A program made the translations under genes and the position numbers. A stretch of 64,000 nucleotides of DNA from NCBI RefSeq assembly GCF_000328475.2, contig NC_026482.1, positions 434,001 through 498,000 of the forward strand. The letters are read 5' to 3'. A model generated the notes under the pieces. That model ran no database searches and had not been told where the DNA came from. It saw only the letters and a list, made by a program, of their open reading frames with translations. Positions 38,202 through 48,370 of this stretch are shown in pieces (position 1 is the stretch's first letter; every line of letters starts with the position of its first letter). This DNA comes from Mycosarcoma maydis (lineage: Eukaryota > Basidiomycota > Ustilaginomycetes > Ustilaginales).

Positions 38202-38739
38202 CGTGGGATGTCAACGGATGCCGACCAAAAGGAGGGTGTACAACTCCACTCGATCTTTCGATTCAGTAAGCCCTTATAAGTGTCACGTCTTATGTTCGAG
38301 GCTGTACCGAGTCAATCTAGCGGCTGTGTCAGCGAAGAAGTGCGTGGGGTTGAGCCGGTGGGTGGCTCCAGGAGAGTGGCTCGCATGTGCTATTTTAATT
38401 TTCAGGGCGCAGACGGCATTCACGCGCTCATGGTGGATGGTGGATGGTGGATAAGGGATGGTGGCTGTTCGGAAAGGGACAAGGTTATACAAGACGAATC
38501 ACATAACGTTGGTCGATCGAGTGCATGTGCGAGCTTATCGAATTTGGGTTCTGCTCCGCTTCCATTCCGGTGCTCAATACAGCAACGTTAGGGAGGTGGG
38601 AGGGATGGACAATTCAACGGACTAGGTGAGCTTGAAGCTAGATGTGGCTGTTCGGATGAGACAGGTTTGAGTCGAATGAAACGAAGTGATGTCATCAAAG
38701 GATATTTTTGAGATCCGTTCGCGGCAATGTAGCGGTGAA
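38202..38739. other. Intergenic region with GGTGGAT repeat
   Basis: Three tandem GGTGGAT heptamers occupy 38432-38452. A TATAAG-type element for the gene on the left lies near 38274. No coding frame is supported. Confidence 0.45.
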
Positions 38740-39069
38740 TCACTGGCGAGTTCGAGAGGTTCGACTGGACTCGGCTTCGGAGACGCGAGTCCGCTTTCCG
38801 GCCATTGGCACTGAAGACCAGGCGTTAGGCTGGCTTGAGCCGGCAAAGCGGGGAGCATTGGCCTCCTCTTCGGATGAGACGATTCGACTGCCTTGGGGAG
38901 ACGTCTTGAGGCGTGGGAGTCTGCTCATAGCCTCGACAAGGTCGTCAATCTCGTTGGACTTGCCCGCCACATCTCTGCCTGCTTCTTCCACATAAGGGCT
39001 GAGCGGGGCCGCGATCACGGCGGTTGCGACCAAAAAAGACAGAACAACGCCCAAGAACGATCCCCTCAT
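38740..39069 (-). CDS. Small cysteine-free secreted protein, candidate effector
   Basis: The ATG at 39069 gives 109 residues with a signal peptide (MRGSFLGVVLSFLVATAVIAA, cleavage likely before PLSPY). An open frame continues upstream to 39195 but would bury the signal peptide. The mature chain is acidic at first (EEAGRDVAGKSNEIDDLVEAM) and Ser/Arg-rich later (SEAESSRTSRTRQ), with no cysteine. No family is recognised. An AATATAG element on the minus strand near 39207 may be its TATA box. Length, secretion and orientation match the neighbour at 37860-38201, although the sequences share only faint similarity. Confidence 0.55.
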   Translation of the reverse strand: MRGSFLGVVLSFLVATAVIAAPLSPYVEEAGRDVAGKSNEIDDLVEAMSRLPRLKTSPQGSRIVSSEEEANAPRFAGSSQPNAWSSVPMAGKRTRVSEAESSRTSRTRQ

Positions 39070-39955
39070 GGTTGTATTCGAAACAGAGAGACGAGCGGGG
39101 TCGCGTTGTTTGGAGTGTAGGTTAATCGAGGCTCGAAGTACGTGGGAAAGAGTTTGAAGACGTGCGAAGTGATGAAAGCGGAAGAACAACAACAAAAGGC
39201 TCCTATATTCCTCAACTTAAATGCTACCGCCGTTGAGCGAGATTAGTCAAGACTTTACGTTGTAGCTTCAAGTTAACGGTTGCCAAGTGCAGACTGAGCT
39301 ACTTCTAGACCGACGCAGCCCCGGAAGGAGACAAATTCGCAACCAATGAGTCGAGTGGATTGCGTGGTAACTGTGTAAGTAGTTGTGCACGTGCACAAGT
39401 ACCGAAACAGGATTGCATCTCATCGCCTTGTCGAGCATTCTTGCTATGTAGCGTATCAAAAATGTCTCTGTGCCCTGGTTAAGTAATGACCATTGATATA
39501 TGTGCAATCCTCATTGGCTGCTAGCATGCATGCCTGTATGAAGCCCGTCTTACGATGCAGTGAGTGTAAAGAAATATTGAATAGGCTATAGCGCCTCATC
39601 GTCGCTTTATTGTTAAGAGGAGCTCCTCATCTCCACCTGCACACACGGGCATCTGTCTATTCTTCTCGTCGTGACCCTGTGCAAGGCCCACTCTTGAAAT
39701 AAAATGAAGACTTCAGTCTACTGGACGCTTTTCGCGGCAACCAACAAGACCAGGTTGATACAGTAAATAGAGTTACAACAGCAGAACTGAATATAGCTCT
39801 TCCTTCCTCATAGAAAACCTGCACATTCACATAAGTAGATGCAATGATACAATGGTGTGAAATGTGATGTGGTCAACTCACAGAACCTCTTCAATGTGCG
39901 TTTGTGCAAGTGATTTTGAAAGCAAGCTTGTTGGTTGCGCATGTCTGCCAAACCA
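39070..39955. other. Intergenic region, nothing recognised
   Basis: The 886 bp between two minus-strand secreted-type genes contain no heptamer array and no supported open frame. An AATATAG element near 39207 probably belongs to the promoter of the gene at 38740-39069. Confidence 0.4.
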
Positions 39956-40366
39956 TCAAAGTGGGTAACTCTTGACGCTCCTTCGAAGAAACAGGCCTCC
40001 TTTTAGAGCAGGGTTCCTTTGTCTTGGAAACTCTTTTTTGGTCCACAAGCCCTGACCTGACCTTAGTCTGCGGAACTTGCTCGATCGCTTCCAAAGGCAG
40101 TTGTTTGCTTCTCTGGCAAAAATGGCGAATTCTCGAGGGCACACTGTGAGGCGAGCTGTCATGAGACATTGTGCTTCATTGTGACTTTGAAGAAGGCGCG
40201 CTTCATCAGCGGTTCGTTGTGCACTTGCCTTGCCACGCCCTTTTGGATCGAAGCAGAGGAAACCCACATTGACGTAAAGGAGGCCTAGGAACAGTGTGAT
40301 GCTTGAAAGCATCGATCTCCGATGTAATGACAAGAACCGTTGAACGAGGCGGTGTGTTAGAGCCAT
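39956..40366 (-). CDS. Possible small secreted or membrane-anchored protein
   Basis: An open frame from the ATG at 40366 encodes 136 residues; an internal ATG at 40312 would give 118 residues beginning MLSSITLFLGLLYVNVGFLC, a good signal peptide. The first start would instead make a signal anchor. The mature part is basic, with three cysteines and many Arg/Lys residues (LWKRSSKFRRLRSGQG). Heptamers at 40412-40439 lie just upstream of the start. No family is recognised. It continues the run of minus-strand secreted-type genes, but coding support is weaker than for its neighbours. Confidence 0.35.
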   Translation of the reverse strand: MALTHRLVQRFLSLHRRSMLSSITLFLGLLYVNVGFLCFDPKGRGKASAQRTADEARLLQSHNEAQCLMTARLTVCPREFAIFAREANNCLWKRSSKFRRLRSGQGLWTKKEFPRQRNPALKGGLFLRRSVKSYPL

Positions 40367-41141
40367 TATCGATGGTTCTGCACCGCTACGCCGATGTTCC
40401 CCACTGTCAACATTCACGATTCGTGATTCGTGATTGACGTGTGATGATGCTACATCGTTCATCCACGTTCAGCACGCAGACACACAGACGAGACGTGAGA
40501 AATTTTTCGAAATGTTAAACCCACGCATCAAAGAAGAGTGAAAATAGCAGCGGCAAATCACAGCATCGTGAATCACGAATATCGTGGAATCTAAGCTCGT
40601 GGCTCCGGCAAGCACGGATGTTGTGGTGAACACGTCGAGGATGTGTCGGACGAGAATTTGCGCAAGTCATGACAGCTGAGCAAGGAAATACCGGCAAAGC
40701 GCCAATTTTGGCGTTGGCTGACAGCGGTAAAAGTTCATCGTGCATGTACCCCACACTCGCGATTCACGATGGTAATCTCATCCTGCACGACACTCGTCCC
40801 TCTCCTGTGTTACCTCTTTGTCCTGGTTTGAGATTGTGAGAAACGTCGGGCCCCCGCAGTTCGGAGTAAAAGCTCCCGGCACCTTGCTGCTGCCGTTGCA
40901 CAATTTCAGTGTTTGCAGACTCTCATCGTTTCTGACAGGTCGTACCAGCAACAAATCCGTGGTCAACCTCACACAAGGAAGTCGATAGCCTTCTCTTTCC
41001 GTCATATGAAGGCAGCGACTGAAAAGAATTATAAAAGACGCCAACCTCTGATATCATCTAATACCTTTTAATGTTCAGGCTCAATCCCGCAACCCATCAT
41101 CTTCTCATCCTAGCAGAGTGTCCACCACCGAGTCTGCAATT
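40367..41141. other. Divergent intergenic region upstream of the P450
   Basis: This 775-bp interval contains the heptamer array at 40412-40439, further copies at about 40567-40583 and 40761-40770, and a TATAAAAG box at 41030-41037, about 105 bp upstream of the P450 ATG. Confidence 0.55.
40412..40439. repeat. Heptamer array, four units
   Basis: ATTCACG is followed in register by ATTCGTG twice and ATTGACG, again with a core flip and an unchanged ATT spacer. Confidence 0.9.
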
Positions 41142-42899
41142 ATGACAACGGCACCTCACACTGGCATTGTCGAGAGCTCTGTCGTGGCCACTTTGGCAAA
41201 GATCCTCTTGACACCATTGTCAGGCTGGCCTTCTATGCTTCAGCTCCTGACTGGAAGCTTCGTGCTCCTCTTTGGCTGGATTGTTTACAACCTTGCCATT
41301 TCCCCACTCTCTCGCTATCCAGGTCCACTCTCTGCACGTCTTGGCATTCCTTTCTGGAGGTTTTGGCATTCTCTGCAAGGTGACTATGCTCCTGCATTGT
41401 ACTCACTGCACAGAAAGCATGGTGACGTTGTACGAATCGGCCCTACTCATCTTTCTTTTGCGGATCCAACCGCAATGAACTCGATCTACAGCCTTTCAGA
41501 CGGGGTTTCGAGCAAGTTCCGGAAATCTAATTTCTACCGCTCGTTTCAGGTATTCAAGGCTCACCCTTCCATCTTCAGCGAGCGGGATCCACACCAGCAT
41601 AGCAAGCGTCGTAGAGCTGTTGCAAGTGCCTACAGCATGAACAGTCTTGTCAAGCTCGAAGAGTACGTTGAAGACGTCACAGAGTTGTTGCTCAAGCGTC
41701 TTGACGAGCTGGTCGAGACCAACTCGGTTGTCGAGGGCGGGGGCACGAGCGAAAAGACAAAGACAAAAGCGGTTCGGCTGGACCCCTGGTTCCATTACTT
41801 TGCCATGGATGTAGTCGGAGAGTTGGCCTTTGGACAATCGTTCAACCTTTTGCATCGCGGAAAGGACGACGAAAGATTCTTGACTGGCGTCCTGAACCTC
41901 TCGCAGTGGGGCGCAGTCGCGGGATGTATGCCGTTGCTGTCGTCCTTGATTTTGTGGCTATTTCCCCGAATCACAGGTCAGCCCGGCGGAAGCGTCATCG
42001 GCGATAAGACCACTTCAAGAATTCAGACTCGGTACGCTGAAGTCCAAGATAACGGTGGTGTGGCGTCTCGCCCAGACATGCTCACCAAGTTTATGGAGGC
42101 GAGAGATCCTGATACGAAAGAAAAGTACTCGATGAAACAAGTGCTCTTCTCAGCTTCCTCAGTCATGTCGGCCGGATCAGACACTACGGCGACGTCTCTC
42201 ACCATATTTTTCGGCTACCTTCTCGAGCATCCAGCGTGTTATGCCAAGCTGCGACAAGAGATCAACGAAGCCATCCAGGCTGGCCACCTCATCTCGCCCG
42301 TCAAGTACGCCAAGGGCGCCCAATTGGAGTATCTACAAGCTTGCATCAAGGAAGCTCTACGTCTCTCTCCACCAATCTCGATGGATCTTCCACGCTACGT
42401 TCCCGCGGGAGGAGCGTTGATCGGAAAGAACCCTCACGTTATCCCTGCCGGTACTACTGTCGGAATCAGCCCTTATGTTCTGCATCGCCAGCCCGAAGCT
42501 TTTGGCGCCGACGCCGAAATGTTCCGACCCGAGCGCTGGCTTGAAGGTGGGGAAGAGGGAAGAAAGGCGATGGAACGCTTCAACATGACCTTTGGCGGTG
42601 GATCTCGTGCATGCATCGGAAAGAACATCAGCTTGATGGAGCTTTCCAAGACCATTCCTGAGATTTTACTTCGATACGATATCAAGAAGCCCGCAGTCAG
42701 TACTCACCTCCATACCACACCTTCAAACGCCAAACAGCCATTCTTCCAAGGCAAGAGTGCATGGTTCCTCGAAGCACACGTAAGTCACCATCGCTTCCAC
42801 AACTTCGAGTAAGACTACATCATGCTGACGTCCTCTGTTACATACCTTTGTGCTTTCAAGAACCTTCACGTTGAGCTCGTCCCACTCCACAATATTTGA
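41142..42899 (+). CDS. Cytochrome P450 monooxygenase, two exons
   Basis: The ATG at 41142 (upstream GTG at 41118 rejected) starts a membrane-anchored P450. Exons 41142-42779 and 42861-42899 give 558 residues. The terminal intron (GTAAGT donor, CTGAC branch match, TTCAAG acceptor) replaces a read-through tail with NLHVELVPL, which resembles the last beta strand of P450s. Motifs present are the N-terminal hydrophobic anchor, the Pro-rich hinge (SRYPGP), the I-helix AGSDTT (from residue 344), ExxR as EALR (from 404), the PERW motif and the heme loop FGGGSRACIG (from 484, Cys491). The sequence is like fungal benzoate-4-monooxygenase/pisatin-demethylase-type P450s. The substrate is unknown. It is convergent with the three-module secreted protein. 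Confidence 0.92.
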
Positions 42900-43169
42900 T
42901 GTTACATGAAGCAAGGTGAACACAATGTATGAAGTCGGATCATTCCGAATCCGCAAACATGATTTCAGCGATGGTCGCGATGAAGTTGCGTGGTATTCTT
43001 GGTAACGGAGAGATGAGCTGAGCACAAAACAGGGGTGACGGTGCGAGCAAGAGCGAACAATGTGCTGCGAGCCGAAACAGATGAAGCAGACATGATCAAA
43101 CTGCTGTCATATACAGTAAGTTATGTCAATGAAGAAAACAACTTGGTCTGGCACAAATCGTCATTGGGT

Positions 43170-45218
43170 CTACAAGATGTGATGGAGAACTTGTCCGGAT
43201 TTGTCGAGCGCATATCCCATAGCTACATGCTCGTTGGAAACAACAAGCATGTTATGCGTGTGAAGCAGCTCCCACTTGTCTGCCATTGGCTCATTGATGG
43301 CGATCCTTGGGGCTTTTGCTCTGACCTTGTCCCAACTGGGGGTCTTGTAGCTTTTGAAGAGACTCGTTTTGCGTCGGGCAAACGGAGGACCTTTTTCGAG
43401 GAGGATCGTATCACGTTGAGCTGGATCAGAAAGTGTCTGCATGTGTTGGACATTCCGGACAACGTCTTGACTTCCGAATCTGGCGGTTGCTCTGGTAACA
43501 GAGTCGACGCGCGTCGCGGTGACCAATCCTGGATTATCGATAGGGCTGCCAACGATCCAGTAGCCTCGATAGTCATGCTTAGCCTGTTTCACCTTGGAGA
43601 AGACGTGAGGGTCAGTAGCTGGAAAGAACACTGGCTCTCCTTGGATGTGCAAATGGTCTGCATAGAAACGACCTTTGGCTGTGTCTGATAGAGGTCTGAG
43701 GCGCGGATCTTCTGGGACTCCGGCAACCAGGTAGGTCTCTATGTACCTCCGCGCGTCGGAATCCATGCGTTTGTGAAGCGCATGAACTCTGGCTGTGAGA
43801 TCTTTTATCTCGACTTGACCAGCTGCGTCGAGTCGCAAACCCCACACCTTGTTGGCGACGTTGTCCTCGGCCTTCAAAAAGTTGTGCTGGTCCAGATGCT
43901 GACGTAGTCGGTAGATATCCGTTTCAGCTAGGTTGAAAGTTGTCCCTTTATGGTCTACCTTCTTCCAGTCCGGCTTGGAGTAAGATTTTCGTCCGAACGG
44001 GAGGAATGCAATTCTGCTTGACTGACGAGGTGCAAACGGCATTCCATATTTAAGATACATGAGCTTGTGGCCATACTCGGCGCGAGCCGCAGCGGCTTCT
44101 GCAAGACGTGCTGAAGCACGCTCTGCACCATGAGAGTCGAATCTGCCTTCGCGGCTCAATCGCACGGGCGGCTGGTATTCTTGAGGCTCGCCTCCAGGCA
44201 CGACAGTCGTCAGCCAAATATGTCTGTGTGCGTTGAAGGCATGCTGAACTTTGGACTCGAACACCTGTCCGCCGACAAGAATAGGAGCTCCGTCGTGATA
44301 GATTGTGTCGGCGAACATCTGCTGTCTTGCTTTTTCCGTTAAGGCTCGAGTAGGCTGACGATACTGGAACCTGGCCCTAGGGCCTACATAGTATTGGTAA
44401 GGATGGATGTTGTCTGTCTGGCTGGTATATGCCAACGAAGATCCGACATACATGCGTTTGCCAAGGGGATCAGGCTTATCAGAAATCTGATTGCTTCGCT
44501 TCCTAATTGAATGTGCCAGTTGTTTGACATCCATTTCGACGTTGCCGAGACGATCTAGCCTGAATGCCATCAGCGTCTCTCGAGACGGATCGTGAAGAAG
44601 GATCCTCTTGTTCTCTTGCAGAGTCTTTCGAATTTCAAGCCACTCTGCGCCAGTCTTGTGCGCCGGGATCGGAACAACATGTTTATTGTTCCAAATCTGG
44701 TCCCAAAAGTAAATGCGAGAAGAACGAGACTTGAAAGGAGGTCCGTATGTAAGCAGCTTGGCGGCATCGCCGTAGTGTTGTGCGACCTCCCTAGCGCGAT
44801 TCATGTGCTCCTGTAGAAGTGTCGATAGAGCATGGTCGGTTTGAACCGCTGGCTTGCCGTCTTTATACAAGTCAAACACAAAAGATGGGCTTGCGGAATG
44901 CAAGTTGGGCTGTCTGAGCCACACAGCGCCATACTTTTTCCGGGCATAGTCCATCACTTTTGGATCGGTGGTTAAGGTGTCGAGGATAGGATAAGACTTG
45001 TAGAAGACCCGACTTTGTACTTGAGCTTCCAGTTCTAGGTTCTTGACTTTGTACGGAGCGTCTTCTCTACCGATGACAGCAGGCTCCTTTGCAAGATTGG
45101 CGCCAAGTGGCCGGGAAGATGCGACACCCATCGGCTTGGCCCAACAGAGGACTGAGCACAGGGACAGCCAGATCAACACCGCGAACAGCATCGATTTGCC
45201 AGACATTGCTCGAAACAT
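43170..45218 (-). CDS. Large secreted protein with three diverged repeat modules
   Basis: The 682-residue protein has a signal peptide (LFAVLIWLSLCSVLCWA); the only two cysteines are in it. Three modules of roughly 165-190 residues follow (about 71-245, 302-490 and 517-682). Each begins with an F/Y-rich strand and a P-I/V motif (YPIL, GAPIL, GEPVF) and continues to a W. A G-P/M-P-F turn follows (YGPPF at 158-162, YGMPF at 391-395, KGPPF at 609-613), and the module ends with a hydrophobic strand-turn-strand (LDRLGNVEM, LDAAGQVEI, LDKSGQVLH). I know no family with this plan. A TATA-like GATAAAAGG on the minus strand near 45316 lies about 100 bp upstream. It probably acts outside the cell; an effector role is inferred. 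Confidence 0.8.
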   Translation of the reverse strand: MFRAMSGKSMLFAVLIWLSLCSVLCWAKPMGVASSRPLGANLAKEPAVIGREDAPYKVKNLELEAQVQSRVFYKSYPILDTLTTDPKVMDYARKKYGAVWLRQPNLHSASPSFVFDLYKDGKPAVQTDHALSTLLQEHMNRAREVAQHYGDAAKLLTYGPPFKSRSSRIYFWDQIWNNKHVVPIPAHKTGAEWLEIRKTLQENKRILLHDPSRETLMAFRLDRLGNVEMDVKQLAHSIRKRSNQISDKPDPLGKRMYVGSSLAYTSQTDNIHPYQYYVGPRARFQYRQPTRALTEKARQQMFADTIYHDGAPILVGGQVFESKVQHAFNAHRHIWLTTVVPGGEPQEYQPPVRLSREGRFDSHGAERASARLAEAAAARAEYGHKLMYLKYGMPFAPRQSSRIAFLPFGRKSYSKPDWKKVDHKGTTFNLAETDIYRLRQHLDQHNFLKAEDNVANKVWGLRLDAAGQVEIKDLTARVHALHKRMDSDARRYIETYLVAGVPEDPRLRPLSDTAKGRFYADHLHIQGEPVFFPATDPHVFSKVKQAKHDYRGYWIVGSPIDNPGLVTATRVDSVTRATARFGSQDVVRNVQHMQTLSDPAQRDTILLEKGPPFARRKTSLFKSYKTPSWDKVRAKAPRIAINEPMADKWELLHTHNMLVVSNEHVAMGYALDKSGQVLHHIL

Positions 45219-46223
45219 TGTCGCTCAGCGTCGATCAGGATGACGCCGACGAACCACTTTTTTTAGTAGAAAGCCGATGAGGAGGCAAGAATGTCGAGGA
45301 TGTAATGATAGTCCTTTTATCACTCACTTGCTCGATCCAATTCTGTGTGCAAGCCTTCACCAAGCCTACCAGCCAACAATGCGTGCGCATATCAAGGCGG
45401 TTTGCTGCTGTAGACTGACAGCGATTTCGATTTTATGTAGTCGTCATATGAAGTGACCAATGGAAACCCGACTCGGCCAACACAATATGCTCCAACCCTA
45501 TTGTGCCCACCAAAATCTCTTGCATGCATTTGGATCTCTGCGTTCTCATCTGGGTTCCCACGCCGCTGGTTGACACATAACTTGAACTGAAGTGAAACAG
45601 CGTGGGACCTGAATCGTACTTTGCTGAGCGTGCCCATAGGGGTTATTCGTGATTTGGCTGCAAGATTCCATCGTACCTCGACGAATGAGGGCGGATCTCT
45701 TTGAAATGTCGACGGAATCACTGTTTGTGACGATCAAGCTTGGTTGGCGCCTTTCCTGAGCGTGAATCTTTCCCCAAGTACGAGACCTTCACGAAGCCAA
45801 TGTTAGTCATCGGAAAGCGTACAGCTCCCAACGGTGGCATTTGCTTCAGCTTTTGGGTTCTTTTCAAGCAGGACATACCCTCTATAGCATGTCTTAAAAA
45901 CACCATCGGTCATTCTCAAATCAATTGCGGGATGTCTGTCTCCGAATGAATAGAGGTGGGTATTATTCTGTATATTGGAAATGTATTGCGCCTATTGGGC
46001 AAGTTTGCGGGCGGTGCTTTCTGGTAGGTGCAACAGTGCTTGGAACAATTCGCGTACTGCCTGACGGGACCAGTGTCCGGGTGACTAAGATGATGGGACA
46101 GAGACCAAGAGCAGGAGAGGAAAAGAGCAAAGAACAAGCGTTTAGCGCGACACCTTGACTCGTCCGTCACATGACAATTGCTATGCGGACGCTCGCTCTT
46201 CTACATGGTAGAAGAATTCACGA
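45219..46223. other. Intergenic region, sparse repeats
   Basis: About 1 kb without a supported gene. It holds the promoter of the three-module gene (TATA-like element near 45316) and heptamer copies at about 45645 and 46220. Short overlapping frames on both strands lack coding features. Confidence 0.45.
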
Positions 46224-47516
46224 TCATGACATGTTTCTACGACGATTCTTCTTGGGCTTGCCAAAGCCTGGAAACTTGACTCTAAAATCTCGTTGGTTAT
46301 TGGGATGACCAGCTGGCCACAACCAGTAATGTGGGTATCTAGCCCTTCCGAGATTCATCCAGACCATAGCCCAAGCGACCATGATGACGCTCGAGAGCAG
46401 GATGACGGGTAGATAATGCCAGCCGAGCTTAATCACAGGTGGACTTGTGGCAGCCAACAACGCGGTTGCACCACCTGGTGGGTGTACGGTGTCGGTCAAG
46501 ATCATGATGCATAAAGCTGTTCCCGTCGCTATGGATCCCGCTACCCAAACGAGGCTGTGTGAAGAATCAATAAGGTCTGGGTTATAGTTGCGGTTAAGCT
46601 CGAAGAGTTTCGTGATGCAGACCGAGGTGAGCGCGCAGATGAATTGACCTCCAAGGAAGGCCTTCGGTTGACCAAGCGGAGACGCAGGCGTTCCATAGAG
46701 GATGACGCTGGAAGCGCCGAAAGAGCCGATGATGATCGGAGTAGTCCACACGGTGATGGGGTCGTTAGACGACATGGCAAACTGGTCCCAGCGGGAGAAG
46801 GCGACCATGACAAAGCCGAGACCTAGCGCGGCACCGATCCATGCCCAGATGAGCGTCTCGAATTTGCGAGGAAGCTTCTCGACAGGTCGGATGAGGGCGC
46901 GGTTCTCAGTCGATTTTCTTCGGTAGCCGAGGAAGTGTGCGATGGGATAGGGGATGCGCGACAGACAAGAGACTGGTTTTGGTGGATGCTTTTTCTGAGC
47001 TTCAATGTCCTTGTTTTTGTCCTTGCTTTTGCCGTCGCTCTGCTGATTCGTTGGATGCGCATCTTTTTGCACATCGACTGGCGTTGCTGGTACGACCGCC
47101 GAAACGTTTCCGAGTGTGGTTGCTTGCGAGCGCGACGCCGAGTCCTCTTCCAAAGTCGAAGCTAGTTTTTGAGATTGTGGGTCGATGTCGTGCACTTTCA
47201 CAGGTGATTGTCGGCCGTCGTTGTGCTGTTCGTCATGGATGAAGACATAATCATCGTCGTCTTCGAAGCTTCCTCTGACAGTCCTCGACTCACTCCTCCA
47301 CCTCTGCTGGCTGGATTGAAGTGCATCATTCTCGTCATAGATCTGATAGGTTCGTCGACGCGATCGACCGAGAAAACTGGCTCTGGATGAAGACCGGTTG
47401 TTGCTTCTTGCTATTTGGCTAGAGGTGGCGCCAACAATGTTAGCACGACCTCGCGAACGAGAGCGTGCGATCCGATCCGGTGAACCATCGCCGCTAGTGG
47501 TGTTGCGCTGTGCCAT
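46224..47516 (-). CDS. HPP-family integral membrane protein
   Basis: This intronless 430-residue protein has a hydrophilic N-terminal half (about 200 residues, Ser/Arg- and Asp-rich). An HPP domain follows with five or so transmembrane segments. The defining motif HPPGGAT is present, as are FGASSVILYGTPASPLGQP and GGQFICALTSVC. HPP proteins occur in bacteria, plants and fungi; a plant member moves nitrite into chloroplasts, but fungal members are uncharacterised. The C-terminus is short and very basic (KPKKNRRRN). It may lie in the plasma membrane or an organelle membrane. It diverges from the GNAT gene. Confidence 0.9.
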   Translation of the reverse strand: MAQRNTTSGDGSPDRIARSRSRGRANIVGATSSQIARSNNRSSSRASFLGRSRRRTYQIYDENDALQSSQQRWRSESRTVRGSFEDDDDYVFIHDEQHNDGRQSPVKVHDIDPQSQKLASTLEEDSASRSQATTLGNVSAVVPATPVDVQKDAHPTNQQSDGKSKDKNKDIEAQKKHPPKPVSCLSRIPYPIAHFLGYRRKSTENRALIRPVEKLPRKFETLIWAWIGAALGLGFVMVAFSRWDQFAMSSNDPITVWTTPIIIGSFGASSVILYGTPASPLGQPKAFLGGQFICALTSVCITKLFELNRNYNPDLIDSSHSLVWVAGSIATGTALCIMILTDTVHPPGGATALLAATSPPVIKLGWHYLPVILLSSVIMVAWAMVWMNLGRARYPHYWLWPAGHPNNQRDFRVKFPGFGKPKKNRRRNMS

Positions 47517-48370
47517 GTCTCAAAATGGACCCGACCCGACGCGATTGTAAGAGTGGAAGCAGCGAACAAGACGCTTTAGAGCAAAGCGGATGGGCTATAG
47601 ACTTGGCTGTGATCGAGGCTACGACCAAGGTGTTCTGAGCACGACCGAGGAAAAGGATGCTCAAGCTGCGAAAGGGAGGGACGAAGCTATGTTGTGGAAA
47701 CGGTACATTGTGCGGGATGTGGGTGAGAGAGAGAGCAGAAGGTACAATTATTAGGCTACTACACGCCATTAGAGCATCGTGTATTCACGATCTTAGGATT
47801 TGTAGCGAGCCTATTCGTGGTTCGTGGTTCGTGATTGCGTTTGGGCCCGTCAGAAGGGCTTTTCTAACTCACAATTCGACCGTAGACTGATGTTTGTGGT
47901 TGTTTGCTTGTTCGGCCCGAAGCGGGGTAAGGGCCGATGAGACGAATCGAACAGCGGCTGGAAAGCGCAGTGAGGATGACGGCGCGAGGCTTCGCACAAG
48001 TCTGTCGCACGTAAGTACGAGTCACATGTGACACAGTGAGGCACGAGGCGAGCGGAGTTGGGTCGAGCCTGCCAGCATACGCTTAACTAACTAACTTAAC
48101 TTGGACTGGATGAGAGCGACATTCTTGATTTACAGTCACGAGTGTCTCCGTCGTGGGGAAAAGGGTCTTCCGGCTCATAGAATTACAAGCGTGACGAGGT
48201 GCACAAGGTGAATTTGCCGCGTCACGCGGTCATCATTCAAGATTATCAAAGTTCTAGTGCAAGTTCGCAAGTTCATACCGAAAGAAAAGGTGCGACGAGT
48301 ACGACGTGGCTCTCTCGTTTCCACATCGTATGGACGACGAGGACCGGCTCTGAAAACCCAAACCTGACGA
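47517..48370. promoter_or_regulatory. Divergent promoter region, HPP and GNAT genes
   Basis: The 854-bp interval contains a heptamer array at 47813-47840 (ATTCGTG, GTTCGTG twice, ATTGCGT), copies near 47784 and a TCACGAGT decamer near 48135. A TAACTAACTTAACTT run lies at about 48084. No clear TATA box is seen for either gene. Confidence 0.5.
47813..47840. repeat. Heptamer array, four units
   Basis: ATTCGTG, GTTCGTG, GTTCGTG and ATTGCGT are contiguous and in register. Confidence 0.88.

Noticed and set aside
40312..40366. A firm choice between two starts for the 39956-40366 frame
   Set aside because: Both ATGs are plausible: one makes a signal anchor, the other a signal peptide. The sequence does not decide, so the gene was kept at low confidence.
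43035..43688. Plus-strand 217-codon frame
   Set aside because: It is antisense to the last module of the secreted repeat protein, which has clear modules and a signal peptide on the other strand.
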